64,000 nucleotides of DNA from Gemmatimonas sp. Lineage in GTDB: Bacteria > Gemmatimonadota > Gemmatimonadetes > Gemmatimonadales > Gemmatimonadaceae. The notes under the pieces are model-generated. The model saw nothing but the letters and a program-made list of their open reading frames with translations. It was not told the DNA's origin and did not search any database. Each line of letters opens with the position of its first letter. Positions within the stretch are counted from its first letter, which is position 1. The stretch spans positions 21,840 through 85,839 of the forward strand of contig JAABRL010000014.1 in NCBI GenBank assembly GCA_011390935.1. The letters are read 5' to 3'. Below, one piece after another: positions 25,794 to 34,832 of the stretch. The position numbers and the translations under genes are program-made.

Positions 25794-27145
25794 TCGTCTG
25801 CAAGTTCGGCGGCACGTCGGTCGCTGATGGTGCCGCGATCGCGCGCGCGGCCGCGATTGTTGCAGGCAAGCGGGATCGACAGCCGGTGGTCGTCGTTTCG
25901 GCGCTTGGTGGCGCCACGAACGACCTGCTCGATGTCGCGCAGCGGGCGGCCAATGGCAACCTGCTCGTTGCACTCTCCATCGTGGAGTCGCTGCGACAAC
26001 GGCATCTCACGACCACGGCCACGCTGCTCGACGGGTCGCCTGAGCGCGACGACGTCGAGGCCGAGGTCAGTGCCGGACTTGATGAGTTGGCGCATCTGGC
26101 GGAGGCGCTAAGTACGCTCGGCTTTGTCACACCACGCTCGCTCGACTCGGTCGCAGCGATTGGCGAACTGCTCAGCTCGCGCATCGTCGCCGCGGCGTTC
26201 CGTCATCGTGGACTCGACGCCGAGTGGGTGGACGCACGCGACGTCACCATCACCGACGACAACTTCACCCGTGCCGCGCCCGATCTTCCACGCATCGCTG
26301 CGGCCACACGTGAACGATTGCGTCCCATCGTGCAGGCGGGGCGCGTTCCGGTCGTGGGTGGGTTCGTGGGCGCGACGCCGAGCCACATCACCACCACACT
26401 CGGCCGCGGTGGCTCCGACTACTCCGCCTCGTTGCTCGGTGCCGCGCTCGAAGCCGAGGCGATCGAGATCTGGACCGACGTGGACGGTATGCTCACCGCC
26501 GATCCGCGGCTCATTCCGACCGCGCGCCTCATCGACCGCATCCGCTTCGATGAAGCGGCCGAGCTGGCAGCGTTCGGCGCGAAGGTGCTGCACCCCAGCA
26601 CGATCGCGCCGGCGGTGCAGCGGGGGATTCCCGTCTACGTGTTCAATTCGCGCCGCCCCGAGGGCACCGGCACCATGATCACGTTCGACGCGCCGCGATA
26701 TCCGGTGCGCGCACTCGCCGGCAAACGGGACAAAACGCTGGTGAAGCTGCGTTCGGCGCGCATGCTGCTCGCACACGGATTCCTTGGCGCCGTGTTCGCG
26801 GTGTTCGATCGGCACCGTACCTCGATCGACGTGGTCACGACGTCGGAAGTCTCGGTGTCTGTCACGCTCGATGATGCGTCGAACCTCGAGGCCATCGTCG
26901 CTGATCTCTCGGCGTTCGGCGATGTCTCGGTGGAACAGCATCGCGGCCTCGTGGCCATCGTGGGTGCTGGGCTGTCCGATGGCGCGCAAACGATGGCGCA
27001 GGCGCTTGGCGCACTCGGCGACATCAAGGTGCACATGGCCTCACTCAGCGCCACGGGGCTCAACTTCACGCTTGTGCTCGACGACGCGCAGGTCAACCCG
27101 GCCCTGCAGCGATTACATGCCACGTTCTTTCCGGAGCCTGCATGA
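25790..27145 (+). CDS. lysC: Aspartate kinase
   Basis: Phosphorylates aspartate, the first committed step towards lysine, threonine and methionine. The N-terminal signature KFGGTSVADG opens an amino-acid-kinase domain with GRGGSDYSASLLGAALEAEA and EIWTDVDGMLTADPR. The C-terminal third carries ACT-type regulatory repeats (from about residue 310, VKLRSARMLLAHGFLGAVFAVFD), so feedback control by lysine or threonine is likely. It is monofunctional (451 aa), with no homoserine dehydrogenase fused. ATG 25790 overlaps the asd stop. Confidence 0.95.
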   Translation: MIVCKFGGTSVADGAAIARAAAIVAGKRDRQPVVVVSALGGATNDLLDVAQRAANGNLLVALSIVESLRQRHLTTTATLLDGSPERDDVEAEVSAGLDELAHLAEALSTLGFVTPRSLDSVAAIGELLSSRIVAAAFRHRGLDAEWVDARDVTITDDNFTRAAPDLPRIAAATRERLRPIVQAGRVPVVGGFVGATPSHITTTLGRGGSDYSASLLGAALEAEAIEIWTDVDGMLTADPRLIPTARLIDRIRFDEAAELAAFGAKVLHPSTIAPAVQRGIPVYVFNSRRPEGTGTMITFDAPRYPVRALAGKRDKTLVKLRSARMLLAHGFLGAVFAVFDRHRTSIDVVTTSEVSVSVTLDDASNLEAIVADLSAFGDVSVEQHRGLVAIVGAGLSDGAQTMAQALGALGDIKVHMASLSATGLNFTLVLDDAQVNPALQRLHATFFPEPA

Positions 27146-27864
27146 CCGCCGTTCGCGTGGCACTCATTGGCATGGGACGCATGGGACGCGCCATCGACGC
27201 GCTGGCGACCGAGCACGACTGCACGATCGTGGCGCGGCTCGATCGCGTTCGGGTCGCCCGCGAGGGGATCACGCGCGAAACGCTCGGTGGTGCCGACGTT
27301 GCGATCGAGTTCAGCGTGCCGGATGCGGCGCTCGGCAATGCGACGGCCTGCTTGCGTGCCGGTGTGCCGGTCGTGATCGGCACCACCGGTTGGCTCGATC
27401 AGCTGGATGTGCTGCACGAGACATTGCGCGAGACCAAAGGGCGTGCGCTCTGGGCGCCCAACTTTTCGCCCGGGGTGCAACTCATGCTCGCACTGGTCGA
27501 GGTCGCGGGACGGCTGTTCCGCCACGCGCCGTCGTTTGATGCGCATCTCGTCGAGACGCATCACACCGCCAAACTCGACGCACCGTCCGGAACAGCGATC
27601 GCTGTGCAGGCGCGTACGGAGCGAGCACTCGGTCGTGCCGTGCCGATCACGAGCATTCGCGCGGGCTCCGTGCCGGGCACCCACGAGCTGCTGCTCGACG
27701 CACCCTTCGAAAGTGTGGCGATCACCCACACGGCGCGTGATCGACGTGTCTTTGCCGATGGTGCGCTGGCCGCTGCGCGATGGCTCGGGGCGACCTCTCG
27801 CCCCGGGCTGCACAGTATGCGTGACGTGCTCGGTCTCGGTCTCACACAGGAAGGCTCCGAATGA
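27142..27864 (+). CDS. dapB: 4-hydroxy-tetrahydrodipicolinate reductase
   Basis: NAD(P)H-dependent reductase that makes tetrahydrodipicolinate for lysine and peptidoglycan. Rossmann start VRVALIGMGRMGRAI, then GVPVVIGTTGW, ALWAPNFSPGVQLML, and the catalytic/substrate motif ETHHTAKLDAPSGTAIA. The 240 aa is slightly short but complete. Four-base overlaps link it to lysC and dapA. Confidence 0.95.
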   Translation: MTAVRVALIGMGRMGRAIDALATEHDCTIVARLDRVRVAREGITRETLGGADVAIEFSVPDAALGNATACLRAGVPVVIGTTGWLDQLDVLHETLRETKGRALWAPNFSPGVQLMLALVEVAGRLFRHAPSFDAHLVETHHTAKLDAPSGTAIAVQARTERALGRAVPITSIRAGSVPGTHELLLDAPFESVAITHTARDRRVFADGALAAARWLGATSRPGLHSMRDVLGLGLTQEGSE

Positions 27865-28790
27865 CAACAGCCCTTCGCGGGTGCGGCACCGCTCTCATCA
27901 CACCGTTTACCCCTGATGGCGCGGTCGACGAACCGGCGGTGCGCAATCTCGTCTCTCGTCAACTCGAGGCGGGTATCGACTTCCTCGTGCCGTGCGGGTC
28001 CACGGGGGAAGCGGCCACGCTCTCGATCGAGGAGCACGTGCGTGTCGTGCAACTTACCGTCGAGGTCGTGAACGGGAGGGTGCCCGTGATCGCCGGCGCC
28101 GGCGCGAGTGACACGGCGCGTGCGATCGCGCTCGCCAAGGGGTGTGCCTCCGTCGGGGCCACGCAGTTGCTCGTGGTGTCCCCCATGTACAACAAGCCGC
28201 CGCAGCGCGGTCTGCTGGCGCACTTTCGTGCCGTGGCAGATGCGGCCGGATTGCCTGTGATCTTGTATAACGTCCCCGGGCGAACGGGCGGCAACATCGA
28301 TGCGGACACCGTGCTCGAACTCGCGCAGGATGCGCGATTCGTTGCCGTGAAGGAAGCGTCGGGTCGGCTCGAGCAGATCGATGCGATCCTTGCAGCACGC
28401 CGTGACGCGTTCGGTGTGCTCGCCGGCGATGACGCGCTCACGTTGCCCATCATGGCGCTCGGTGGGGACGGCGTGATCTCCGTGGTGTCCAATCTGTTCC
28501 CCGCGGCCATGGTGGCCCTCACGCGCGCCGTCGCGCGTGGCGACCTGAAGCAGGCGCGTGTGCTGCACCGCGCACTGCGCCCCATCTTCGCGGCCGCGTT
28601 CATCGACTCCAATCCGATGCCCGTGAAGTCGGCGTTGGCGGCCGACGCGCTCGTACACGACGTGCTGCGACTCCCGCTCGTGTCGCTTGGCGGCGCACAT
28701 CGCGATACCCTGCTCGCTGCCATGGCGGCCGTGCGATCAACGCTGGTGTCGATGGATCTGGCCAGCCGCACACCCGATCCGCTCGACTGA
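27861..28790 (+). CDS. dapA: 4-hydroxy-tetrahydrodipicolinate synthase
   Basis: Class I aldolase that condenses pyruvate with aspartate semialdehyde. Motifs: GTALITPF at the start, CGSTGEAATLSIEEH, SPMYNKPPQRGL, the catalytic tyrosine in ILYNVPGRTG, and the Schiff-base lysine in VAVKEASGRLEQ. The 309 aa is typical. It starts inside the dapB stop (four-base overlap). dapD follows 19 bases after it. Confidence 0.96.
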   Translation: MTTALRGCGTALITPFTPDGAVDEPAVRNLVSRQLEAGIDFLVPCGSTGEAATLSIEEHVRVVQLTVEVVNGRVPVIAGAGASDTARAIALAKGCASVGATQLLVVSPMYNKPPQRGLLAHFRAVADAAGLPVILYNVPGRTGGNIDADTVLELAQDARFVAVKEASGRLEQIDAILAARRDAFGVLAGDDALTLPIMALGGDGVISVVSNLFPAAMVALTRAVARGDLKQARVLHRALRPIFAAAFIDSNPMPVKSALAADALVHDVLRLPLVSLGGAHRDTLLAAMAAVRSTLVSMDLASRTPDPLD

Positions 28791-28809
28791 CTCACTACCG
28801 AAAATTCCG

Positions 28810-29667
28810 ATGGCGTTCACGCTCGCAGAACTCGAAGCACGACTTTCACACCCCGATCTGCTCGACGGTGGTGTCACCTTGGCGCACGATGCCAGCAGCC
28901 TGTTCGATCACTTTCTCGTTCGTGTCGAATCCGGCGAGGTGCGCGCGGCGCGGCGCGACGAACATGGCCGTTGGCACGCCGTGCCGTGGGTGAAGCGTGG
29001 CATCCTGCTGGGTTTCCGCATCGGGCGCGTTGTCGAGATGGGGTCCGAAAGCACCGGACTCAATCACTTTCTCGACAAGCACACGTTCCCGGTGCGCGAG
29101 TTTCGCCTTGAACACGGCGTGCGCATCGTGCCGGGTGGGTCGGCGGTGCGTCGTGGTGCGCACCTGTCACCGGGCGTGGTGTGCATGCCGCCCATGTACG
29201 TGAACGTGGGCGCCTTCGTGGGCGCCGGCACCATGATCGATTCGCACGCGCTCGTGGGCTCGTGTGCGCAGATCGGGGAGCGCGTGCATCTCAGTGCCGC
29301 CGCGCAGATCGGCGGCGTACTCGAGCCGATCAATGCGTCACCCGTGATCATCGAGAACGATGTGATCGTGGGTGGCAACTGCGGCGTGTACGAGGGCACG
29401 GTGGTGCGTGAGCGCGCCGTGCTTGGCGCTGGCGTCATCCTCACGCGCGGCACGCCGGTGTACGATCTGGTAAAGGAAACGGTGCACCGCGCCACGGCCG
29501 ATGCGCCGCTCGAGATTCCAGCGGGCGCCGTGGTGGTGCCCGGCGCGCGCCGTGTGTCGAGCGGCTGGGGGGCGGAGCAGGGGATCGCCCTGCAGACGCC
29601 AGTGATCGTGAAGTATCGCGACGAGAAGACCGACGCGGCCACCGCACTCGAAGCCTGGCTGCGGTGA
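28810..29667 (+). CDS. dapD: 2,3,4,5-tetrahydropyridine-2,6-dicarboxylate N-succinyltransferase
   Basis: Succinylates tetrahydrodipicolinate, so this organism uses the succinylase DAP branch. The C-terminal half is a left-handed beta-helix of hexapeptide repeats (VVCMPPMYVNVGAFVGAGTM, HALVGSCAQIGERVHLSAAA, VIIENDVIVGGNCGVYEGTV). ATG 28810 gives 285 aa; the frame runs further upstream into dapA, but homology begins here. The stop overlaps the GTG of the aroA-cmk fusion by four bases. Confidence 0.94.
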   Translation: MAFTLAELEARLSHPDLLDGGVTLAHDASSLFDHFLVRVESGEVRAARRDEHGRWHAVPWVKRGILLGFRIGRVVEMGSESTGLNHFLDKHTFPVREFRLEHGVRIVPGGSAVRRGAHLSPGVVCMPPMYVNVGAFVGAGTMIDSHALVGSCAQIGERVHLSAAAQIGGVLEPINASPVIIENDVIVGGNCGVYEGTVVRERAVLGAGVILTRGTPVYDLVKETVHRATADAPLEIPAGAVVVPGARRVSSGWGAEQGIALQTPVIVKYRDEKTDAATALEAWLR

Positions 29668-31664
29668 CCGTGTCGCTGCGCGTGTCCGGCACGGTGCGCG
29701 TGCCCGGTGACAAGTCCATCAGTCATCGCGCCCTGCTCATCACCGCCATCGCGGGCGGCGAGGCGCGTGTACGCGACATCCTGCCCAGCGCCGATGTGCA
29801 CGCCACCGCGCGTGTGCTGCGCGCGCTCGGCATTCCCGTGCCGGCGCTCACCTCGGAACTGGTGCTGCGCAGCGCCGGACTGGCGGCCTTGCGCACGCCG
29901 ACCGAATGGCTCGACTGCGGCAACAGCGGCACCACCACTCGCCTCATGGCCGGCGTGGTCGCGGGGCGTGCTGGGCTCACCGGCACCTTCGTGGGTGACG
30001 CGAGTCTGAGCCGCCGCCCCATGCAGCGCATCGCGCGTCCGCTGTCGCAGATGGGCGCCGAGTTCACCTTCGAGCGCGGCGATGGCCTGCCCATGCAGGT
30101 GCGTGGTGCCGCGCTGCAAGGCATCTCGTGGCGCAGCGAACACGCCAGCGCCCAGATCAAGAGCGCGATCCTGCTGGCCGCGGTGAGCAGTGGCGTGGAG
30201 GCGACGGTGTATGAACCCACGCGCTCGCGCGATCACACTGAACGCATGCTCTCGGCATGTGGCGCCACGGTGGAGGTGCTCCCCGATGGTGCACGCGTGA
30301 TGGCCGGTGCCTCGTTGCGGGCGGTCGATGTGGACGTGCCGGCCGATCCGTCATCGGCCGCGTTCTTCGTGGCCCTCGCGGCGCTGGCACACGGCGGCGA
30401 ACTCGTGCTTCCCGATGTGTGCCTCAATCCCACGCGCACGGGCGGCTTCGACATTCTGCAACGCATGGGCGTGCAGTTGCGCGTGGATCACGAACGCGTG
30501 GTCGGCGGCGAAACGATCGGCACGTTGGTGGTGGCACCGAATACGCTCGTGGCCACGAGCGTGCGCGGGGATGAAGTCGCCCGCGCCATTGACGAACTGC
30601 CGCTGGTTGCGTGCGTCGCCGCGCGCGCTGTGGGCGAAACGCGCATCACGGACGCCTCGGAGCTCCGCGTGAAGGAGAGCGATCGCATCTCCGCCGTGGT
30701 GGCGAACCTGCGCGCCATCGGCGTCGATGCCGAAGAACTTCCCGATGGCCTCGTGGTCCGCGGCAGCGATCAGCCACTCGCCGGCCACGTGATCACCCAT
30801 GGCGATCACCGACTCGCCATGGCATTCGGCATTCTGGGTGCGGTCCCCGGCAATACGATCACCATCGACGATCCCGCGTGCGTGGATGTGTCGTTCCCCG
30901 GCTTCTGGGACACGCTCGCGCGCGCGACGCAGGCCCGCGCACCCGCCGGTACATCGACCGATGCCGCGTCGAATGCACTGCGTCGCCTGATCGTGGCCAT
31001 CGACGGCCCCGCCGCGTCCGGCAAGTCGAGCACGTCCCAGTGGGTCGCCAAGCGGCTCGGCATTCGCCACGTGGACTCGGGCGCCTTCTACCGGGCGCTC
31101 ACCGCGCTGGCGGTGCGCAGCGGCCTCGCCCCCGAGCAGTGGACCGAGACCGGGGTGCTCGCCGAGGCGGGGCGTGTGTCGCTCGGTCTCACGGAGCGTT
31201 CGGTCGTACCGCTCGTGGACGGGGAGCGCCATGAGGAGGAGTTGCGCGGTGCGGCCGTCACCGCGCAGGTGTCGCGCGTGGCCGTGATGCCCGCCGTACG
31301 CGCCTGGGTGAACGATCGCGTGCGCGAGGCGGGCGCGAGCACGGACGTCGTGGTCGATGGCCGCGATATCGGCACCACGGTGTTTCCTGACGCGCCGCTC
31401 AAGATCTTTCTCATTGCCGATCCCTGGGAACGCGCACGGCGTCGGCTGGTGCAGCGACTCGAGCGCAAGCCCACCGACAGCGAAATCGCGGTGGAGACCG
31501 AGGAGCTTGTGGCCCGCGATGCGCGCGATGCCACGCAGAGCCGGCCCGATCCGTCGGCGATCACGATCGACACCACCTCACTCACGCAGGAAGAGCAGGT
31601 CGAGCGTATCGTGGCGCTCGCGGAGGCGGTAAGGGGGCGCCCGCATCCCCCCTCGACATCCTGA
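29664..31664 (+). CDS. aroA-cmk: Fused 3-phosphoshikimate 1-carboxyvinyltransferase and cytidylate kinase
   Basis: One 666-aa protein carries two enzymes. Residues about 1-430 are EPSP synthase (shikimate pathway): VPGDKSISHRALLI, WLDCGNSGTTTRLMAG, FVGDASLSRRPMQRI, and ELRVKESDRISAV. After a short Ala/Thr/Ser linker (about 431-448), residues 449-655 are cytidylate kinase: AIDGPAASGKSSTSQWVAKRLG (P-loop), DSGAFYRALTALA, VDGRDIGTTVFPDA and a C-terminal Arg/Asp helix. In many bacteria aroA, cmk and rpsA are adjacent separate genes; here the first two have fused and rpsA lies 1.1 kb on. GTG 29664 overlaps the dapD stop. Confidence 0.94.
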   Translation: MTVSLRVSGTVRVPGDKSISHRALLITAIAGGEARVRDILPSADVHATARVLRALGIPVPALTSELVLRSAGLAALRTPTEWLDCGNSGTTTRLMAGVVAGRAGLTGTFVGDASLSRRPMQRIARPLSQMGAEFTFERGDGLPMQVRGAALQGISWRSEHASAQIKSAILLAAVSSGVEATVYEPTRSRDHTERMLSACGATVEVLPDGARVMAGASLRAVDVDVPADPSSAAFFVALAALAHGGELVLPDVCLNPTRTGGFDILQRMGVQLRVDHERVVGGETIGTLVVAPNTLVATSVRGDEVARAIDELPLVACVAARAVGETRITDASELRVKESDRISAVVANLRAIGVDAEELPDGLVVRGSDQPLAGHVITHGDHRLAMAFGILGAVPGNTITIDDPACVDVSFPGFWDTLARATQARAPAGTSTDAASNALRRLIVAIDGPAASGKSSTSQWVAKRLGIRHVDSGAFYRALTALAVRSGLAPEQWTETGVLAEAGRVSLGLTERSVVPLVDGERHEEELRGAAVTAQVSRVAVMPAVRAWVNDRVREAGASTDVVVDGRDIGTTVFPDAPLKIFLIADPWERARRRLVQRLERKPTDSEIAVETEELVARDARDATQSRPDPSAITIDTTSLTQEEQVERIVALAEAVRGRPHPPSTS

Positions 31665-31681
31665 TCGAGACGGGAACGGCA

Positions 31682-32569
31682 TCACGGCTTCAACCAGATC
31701 ACCAGCGCACCGCAGTTCGCATTGCTGGCCCGATTGAACTCCGCGGGGAGCTGCGACACCGTGTAGAACTCGATGCCCTCGATCGTGGCCGGGTCGATGA
31801 GATCGATGTCGTACAGCTGCTCGCCGGGTTCTCCGCGGTAGCGAAGCACGTTGTTCACGCTCACCTGCACATAACACGCGGCGGGTGCGCCGCGCGCCAT
31901 GTCGATCCCGTCGCCGCGCGGTTTGCCGCGCAGACTCGTGTCCCCACGCCCCGACGCCATCGCCGTGCGTCCCGGCGCGTACCCGATGGGGCGAAGGCCG
32001 GGCATGCGCCGCGCCAGGATCGTCGACAGCGCGCGTCCACCGTGCGCCTCGAGTTCATCGGCGGTGATGAACCGGCCGAGTCCCACGCGCCGTCTCGCCT
32101 CGAAGTCGGGCAGGTTGAGGCTACCGCGCCGCGCGGTGGCGGACACTTCGACGGTGGCCAGCTCCGGTATCGCGGACAAGCGGATCTCCAGCATATTGGC
32201 GCCGTCCGCCCTGACCTCGATGCGTTCGTCGGCGACGGCGAACCCGATGGCTCGCACCGAGAGGCGCTGCGGACCGAGCGGCACGGCCTCGAATGCGAAA
32301 CGACCGAGACTGTCTGACCGGGTGACCAGTCCCGCGTCACCGATCGTCACGAGGGCGTTCGCGACCGCCTGCTGTGCGGCGTCGGCACGGAGGATCCGGC
32401 CGGACAGCGCTCGGGTGGCCGCGGTGGAGGGCGGTTGCGCACGTGCCGGCTGCGACGCGATGAGGCCGAGGGCCAGCGTGACGCACCACCGGGCCCGGGC
32501 TCGCGGTCGCGCCGCGCGCCGAGACCCTGCGTGCCACCCGCAAATAAGCCGAACAATCCCGCGAGGCAT
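31682..32569 (-). CDS. Secreted carboxypeptidase-regulatory-like and TonB-plug domain protein, no barrel
   Basis: After a signal peptide (MPRGIVRLI to ASQPARA, with basic n-region) comes a CarboxypepD_reg-like beta-sandwich (ALSGRILRADAAQQAVANALVTI and GRFAFEAVPLGPQRLSVRAIG). A plug-like domain follows (FITADELEAHGGRALSTILARRMPGL to DLIDPATIEGIEFY). TonB-dependent receptors begin this way, but the protein stops at 295 aa without the beta-barrel. ATG 32569 has GGGAAGG just upstream. It sits on the opposite strand between aroA-cmk and rpsA and breaks that conserved pair. Role unknown, probably periplasmic or outer-membrane associated. Confidence 0.75.
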   Translation of the reverse strand: MPRGIVRLICGWHAGSRRAARPRARARWCVTLALGLIASQPARAQPPSTAATRALSGRILRADAAQQAVANALVTIGDAGLVTRSDSLGRFAFEAVPLGPQRLSVRAIGFAVADERIEVRADGANMLEIRLSAIPELATVEVSATARRGSLNLPDFEARRRVGLGRFITADELEAHGGRALSTILARRMPGLRPIGYAPGRTAMASGRGDTSLRGKPRGDGIDMARGAPAACYVQVSVNNVLRYRGEPGEQLYDIDLIDPATIEGIEFYTVSQLPAEFNRASNANCGALVIWLKP

Positions 32570-32643
32570 ACTGCACCTTCCCGCATCGGTGGCGGCCGGA
32601 ACCCTCCGGCGCAGAATCACTCCCCGCCGCCACCCCGTCAACA

Positions 32644-32672
32644 TTGCCCCCCGCCTTCGGCCCCACTACGTT
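32644..32672 (+). promoter_or_regulatory. Candidate rpsA promoter
   Basis: TTGCCC (32644-32649) and TACGTT (32667-32672) with a 17-base spacer lie upstream of rpsA, predicting a leader of roughly 95 bases. The match to consensus is moderate. Confidence 0.35.
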
Positions 32673-32774
32673 TTACAGTTCCCCCGGACCGTCCGCCGTT
32701 TTGGATGGCTCCGGATCCGTTACCCCCAACCTCGGCGCGGCGAGCCAGCCTCCGCGTATGGAGCTTTTTCAGTT

Positions 32775-34571
32775 ATGACGACCGACATCGAAACCCCAAC
32801 CCTCGACGCTGCCGTCGACGCTTCCCTCGACGGGGAGCCGGAACGCCTGACGGCGCGCGAGAAGCGTGACCTCCAGAAGAGCCAGCTGCGACCGCTCGCC
32901 AACCGGCGCCCCGAACTCTACGACGAGGACGAACTCACGTCCGACGAGTTCGAGGCCATGCTGGAGATGTACAACGGTACCCTCGCCTCCATCGAGGAAG
33001 GGGAGATCGTCAAGGCGCGCGTCCTCGAGATCCGCGAAAACCTCGTCGTGCTCGACATCGGCTTCAAGTCCGAAGGCACGATTCCGCTCGAAGAGTTCAA
33101 GGACATGCCCGACCTCGCCGAAGGCGATGAAGTCGAGGTTCTCCTTGAGCACCTGGAGGACTCCGAAGGGTCGGTCGTCCTGTCCAAGAAGAAGGCCGAT
33201 TTCATGCGGGTCTGGGAAAAGATCCGTGTGGCCTACGAAAGCGACGAGCCGGTCACCGGCACGCTCGTCAAGAAGATCAAGGGTGGCGTGGTCGTCGACC
33301 TCATGGGCGTCGATGCATTCCTCCCGGGCTCGCAGATCGCCCTGCGGCGCGTGCCCAACATCGACGAGCTGCTCGGCCATACCTACGAGTTCAAGATCAT
33401 CAAGCTCAACAAGCGCCGTCGCAACATCGTGGTGTCGCGTCGCGTGATTCTCGAGAACGAGCGGGCGGGCAAGCGCGAGAAGCTCATGAAGGAGCTGGCC
33501 AAGGACCAGGTCCGCAAGGGTGTCGTCAAGAACATCACCGACTTCGGGGCGTTCATCGACCTCGGCGGCGTGGACGGCCTGCTGCACATCACCGACATGT
33601 CGTGGGGGCGCATCTCGCACCCCAGCGAGATGGTGTCGATCGGCCTCGAGCTCGAAATCAAGGTTCTCGATATCGATTGGGAGCGCGAGCGCATCTCGCT
33701 CGGCCTCAAGCAGCTGCAGGCGTATCCGTGGAAGGACGTGGCCGCAAAGTACCCGGTGGGTACGCGCGTCAACGGCAAGGTGGTCTCGATCACCAACTAC
33801 GGCGCCTTCATCGAGCTCGAGCCCGGCATCGAAGGCCTCGTGCACATCAGCGAAATGAGCTGGACGCGCAATGTGCGGCACCCGTCCAAGATCGTGTCCA
33901 TTGGTGAGGCGATCGAGGCGGTGGTGCTCAAGGTCGACGAGAGCGAAGAGAAGATCTCGCTCGGCATGAAGCAGACCGAACAGGATCCGTGGGTCGTGCT
34001 GCCCCTCAAGTACCCGGTGGGCACGCGCATCAACGGCAAGGTCCGCAACCTCACGTCGTTCGGCGCGTTCGTGGAAATCGAGCCCGGTATCGATGGTCTC
34101 ATCCACATCTCCGACATGTCCTGGACCAAGCGCGTCCAGCATCCGTCGGAAGTGGTGAAGAAGGGCGACGCGGTCGATGTGGTCATCCTCAACATCGACA
34201 GCGAGAACAAGCGCATCTCCCTGGGCCTCAAGCAGGCCGAGGAAGATCCGTGGCTGCGCATCGGCGAGAGCTTCCCGGTGGGCATGGACAATGAAGGCGC
34301 CGTCGTCCGCCTCATGGACAAGGGGGTCGTCGTTGACCTCGGCAACGACATCGAGGGCTTCGTCCCGGTGTCGCAGCTCAACCCCGATGCGACAGTCACC
34401 AATCCGGCCGACTTCGCCTTCGAAGGGATGCGTCTGGTCACGCGCGTGCTCGAGGTGGATCCCATCCACCGCCGTATCGTGCTCACGGTCGTGAGCATTC
34501 CGGAAGAGCAGCCGCCGCGTCCGGAAGAGCCGCCGGTCGTGCACAGCTCCGAAGACGAGCTCGGCCTCTAA
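32775..34571 (+). CDS. rpsA: Ribosomal protein S1
   Basis: The protein binds mRNA on the 30S subunit and helps start translation. Six S1 (OB-fold) domains can be read, beginning near residues 77, 157, 247, 329, 415 and 502. The clearest are DFGAFIDLGGVDGLLHITDM, NYGAFIELEPGIEGLVHISE and SFGAFVEIEPGIDGLIHISD. The acidic N-terminal extension contains LTAREKRDLQKSQLRPLANR, and the Pro/Glu-rich tail ends in EDELGL. ATG 32775 (598 aa) fits the family start; the frame is open far upstream without a better start. Confidence 0.96.
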   Translation: MTTDIETPTLDAAVDASLDGEPERLTAREKRDLQKSQLRPLANRRPELYDEDELTSDEFEAMLEMYNGTLASIEEGEIVKARVLEIRENLVVLDIGFKSEGTIPLEEFKDMPDLAEGDEVEVLLEHLEDSEGSVVLSKKKADFMRVWEKIRVAYESDEPVTGTLVKKIKGGVVVDLMGVDAFLPGSQIALRRVPNIDELLGHTYEFKIIKLNKRRRNIVVSRRVILENERAGKREKLMKELAKDQVRKGVVKNITDFGAFIDLGGVDGLLHITDMSWGRISHPSEMVSIGLELEIKVLDIDWERERISLGLKQLQAYPWKDVAAKYPVGTRVNGKVVSITNYGAFIELEPGIEGLVHISEMSWTRNVRHPSKIVSIGEAIEAVVLKVDESEEKISLGMKQTEQDPWVVLPLKYPVGTRINGKVRNLTSFGAFVEIEPGIDGLIHISDMSWTKRVQHPSEVVKKGDAVDVVILNIDSENKRISLGLKQAEEDPWLRIGESFPVGMDNEGAVVRLMDKGVVVDLGNDIEGFVPVSQLNPDATVTNPADFAFEGMRLVTRVLEVDPIHRRIVLTVVSIPEEQPPRPEEPPVVHSSEDELGL

Positions 34572-34596
34572 GCCGACGCGCGTTCTGCGTGACACA

Positions 34597-34628
34597 CGCC
34601 CCCGGGTCGCTTCGGCGATCCGGGGGCG
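34597..34628 (+). terminator. Strong hairpin terminator after rpsA
   Basis: A 14-bp stem (34597-34610 with 34615-34628, one G-U pair) closes a TTCG tetraloop 25 bases after the rpsA stop. It is very stable but lacks a long U-tract, as is common for terminators in GC-rich genomes. Confidence 0.75.
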
Positions 34629-34832
34629 TCGTGCGTTCGGGAGGTGCTGAAATGGGGGCTGGGAATGCCGGGAGTGTGACGATCACGCGGGTCCCGGTGA
34701 TGAACGCTCAAGTCCTTGGTGGAGCTGCCGAAAAGGCTACGTGTGCGCCGCATGCACACCCGCGAGGACGATTCGCGTCCTGGGTGCCACCGACGGCGCG
34801 TGCACGTTCAAACCTGACACTGGAGCCTTTTC

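Noticed and set aside
32769..34595. 608-aa open frame antisense to rpsA
   Set aside because: High GC keeps opposite frames open. The translation is His/Asp/Leu-rich with no domain, and rpsA is certain.
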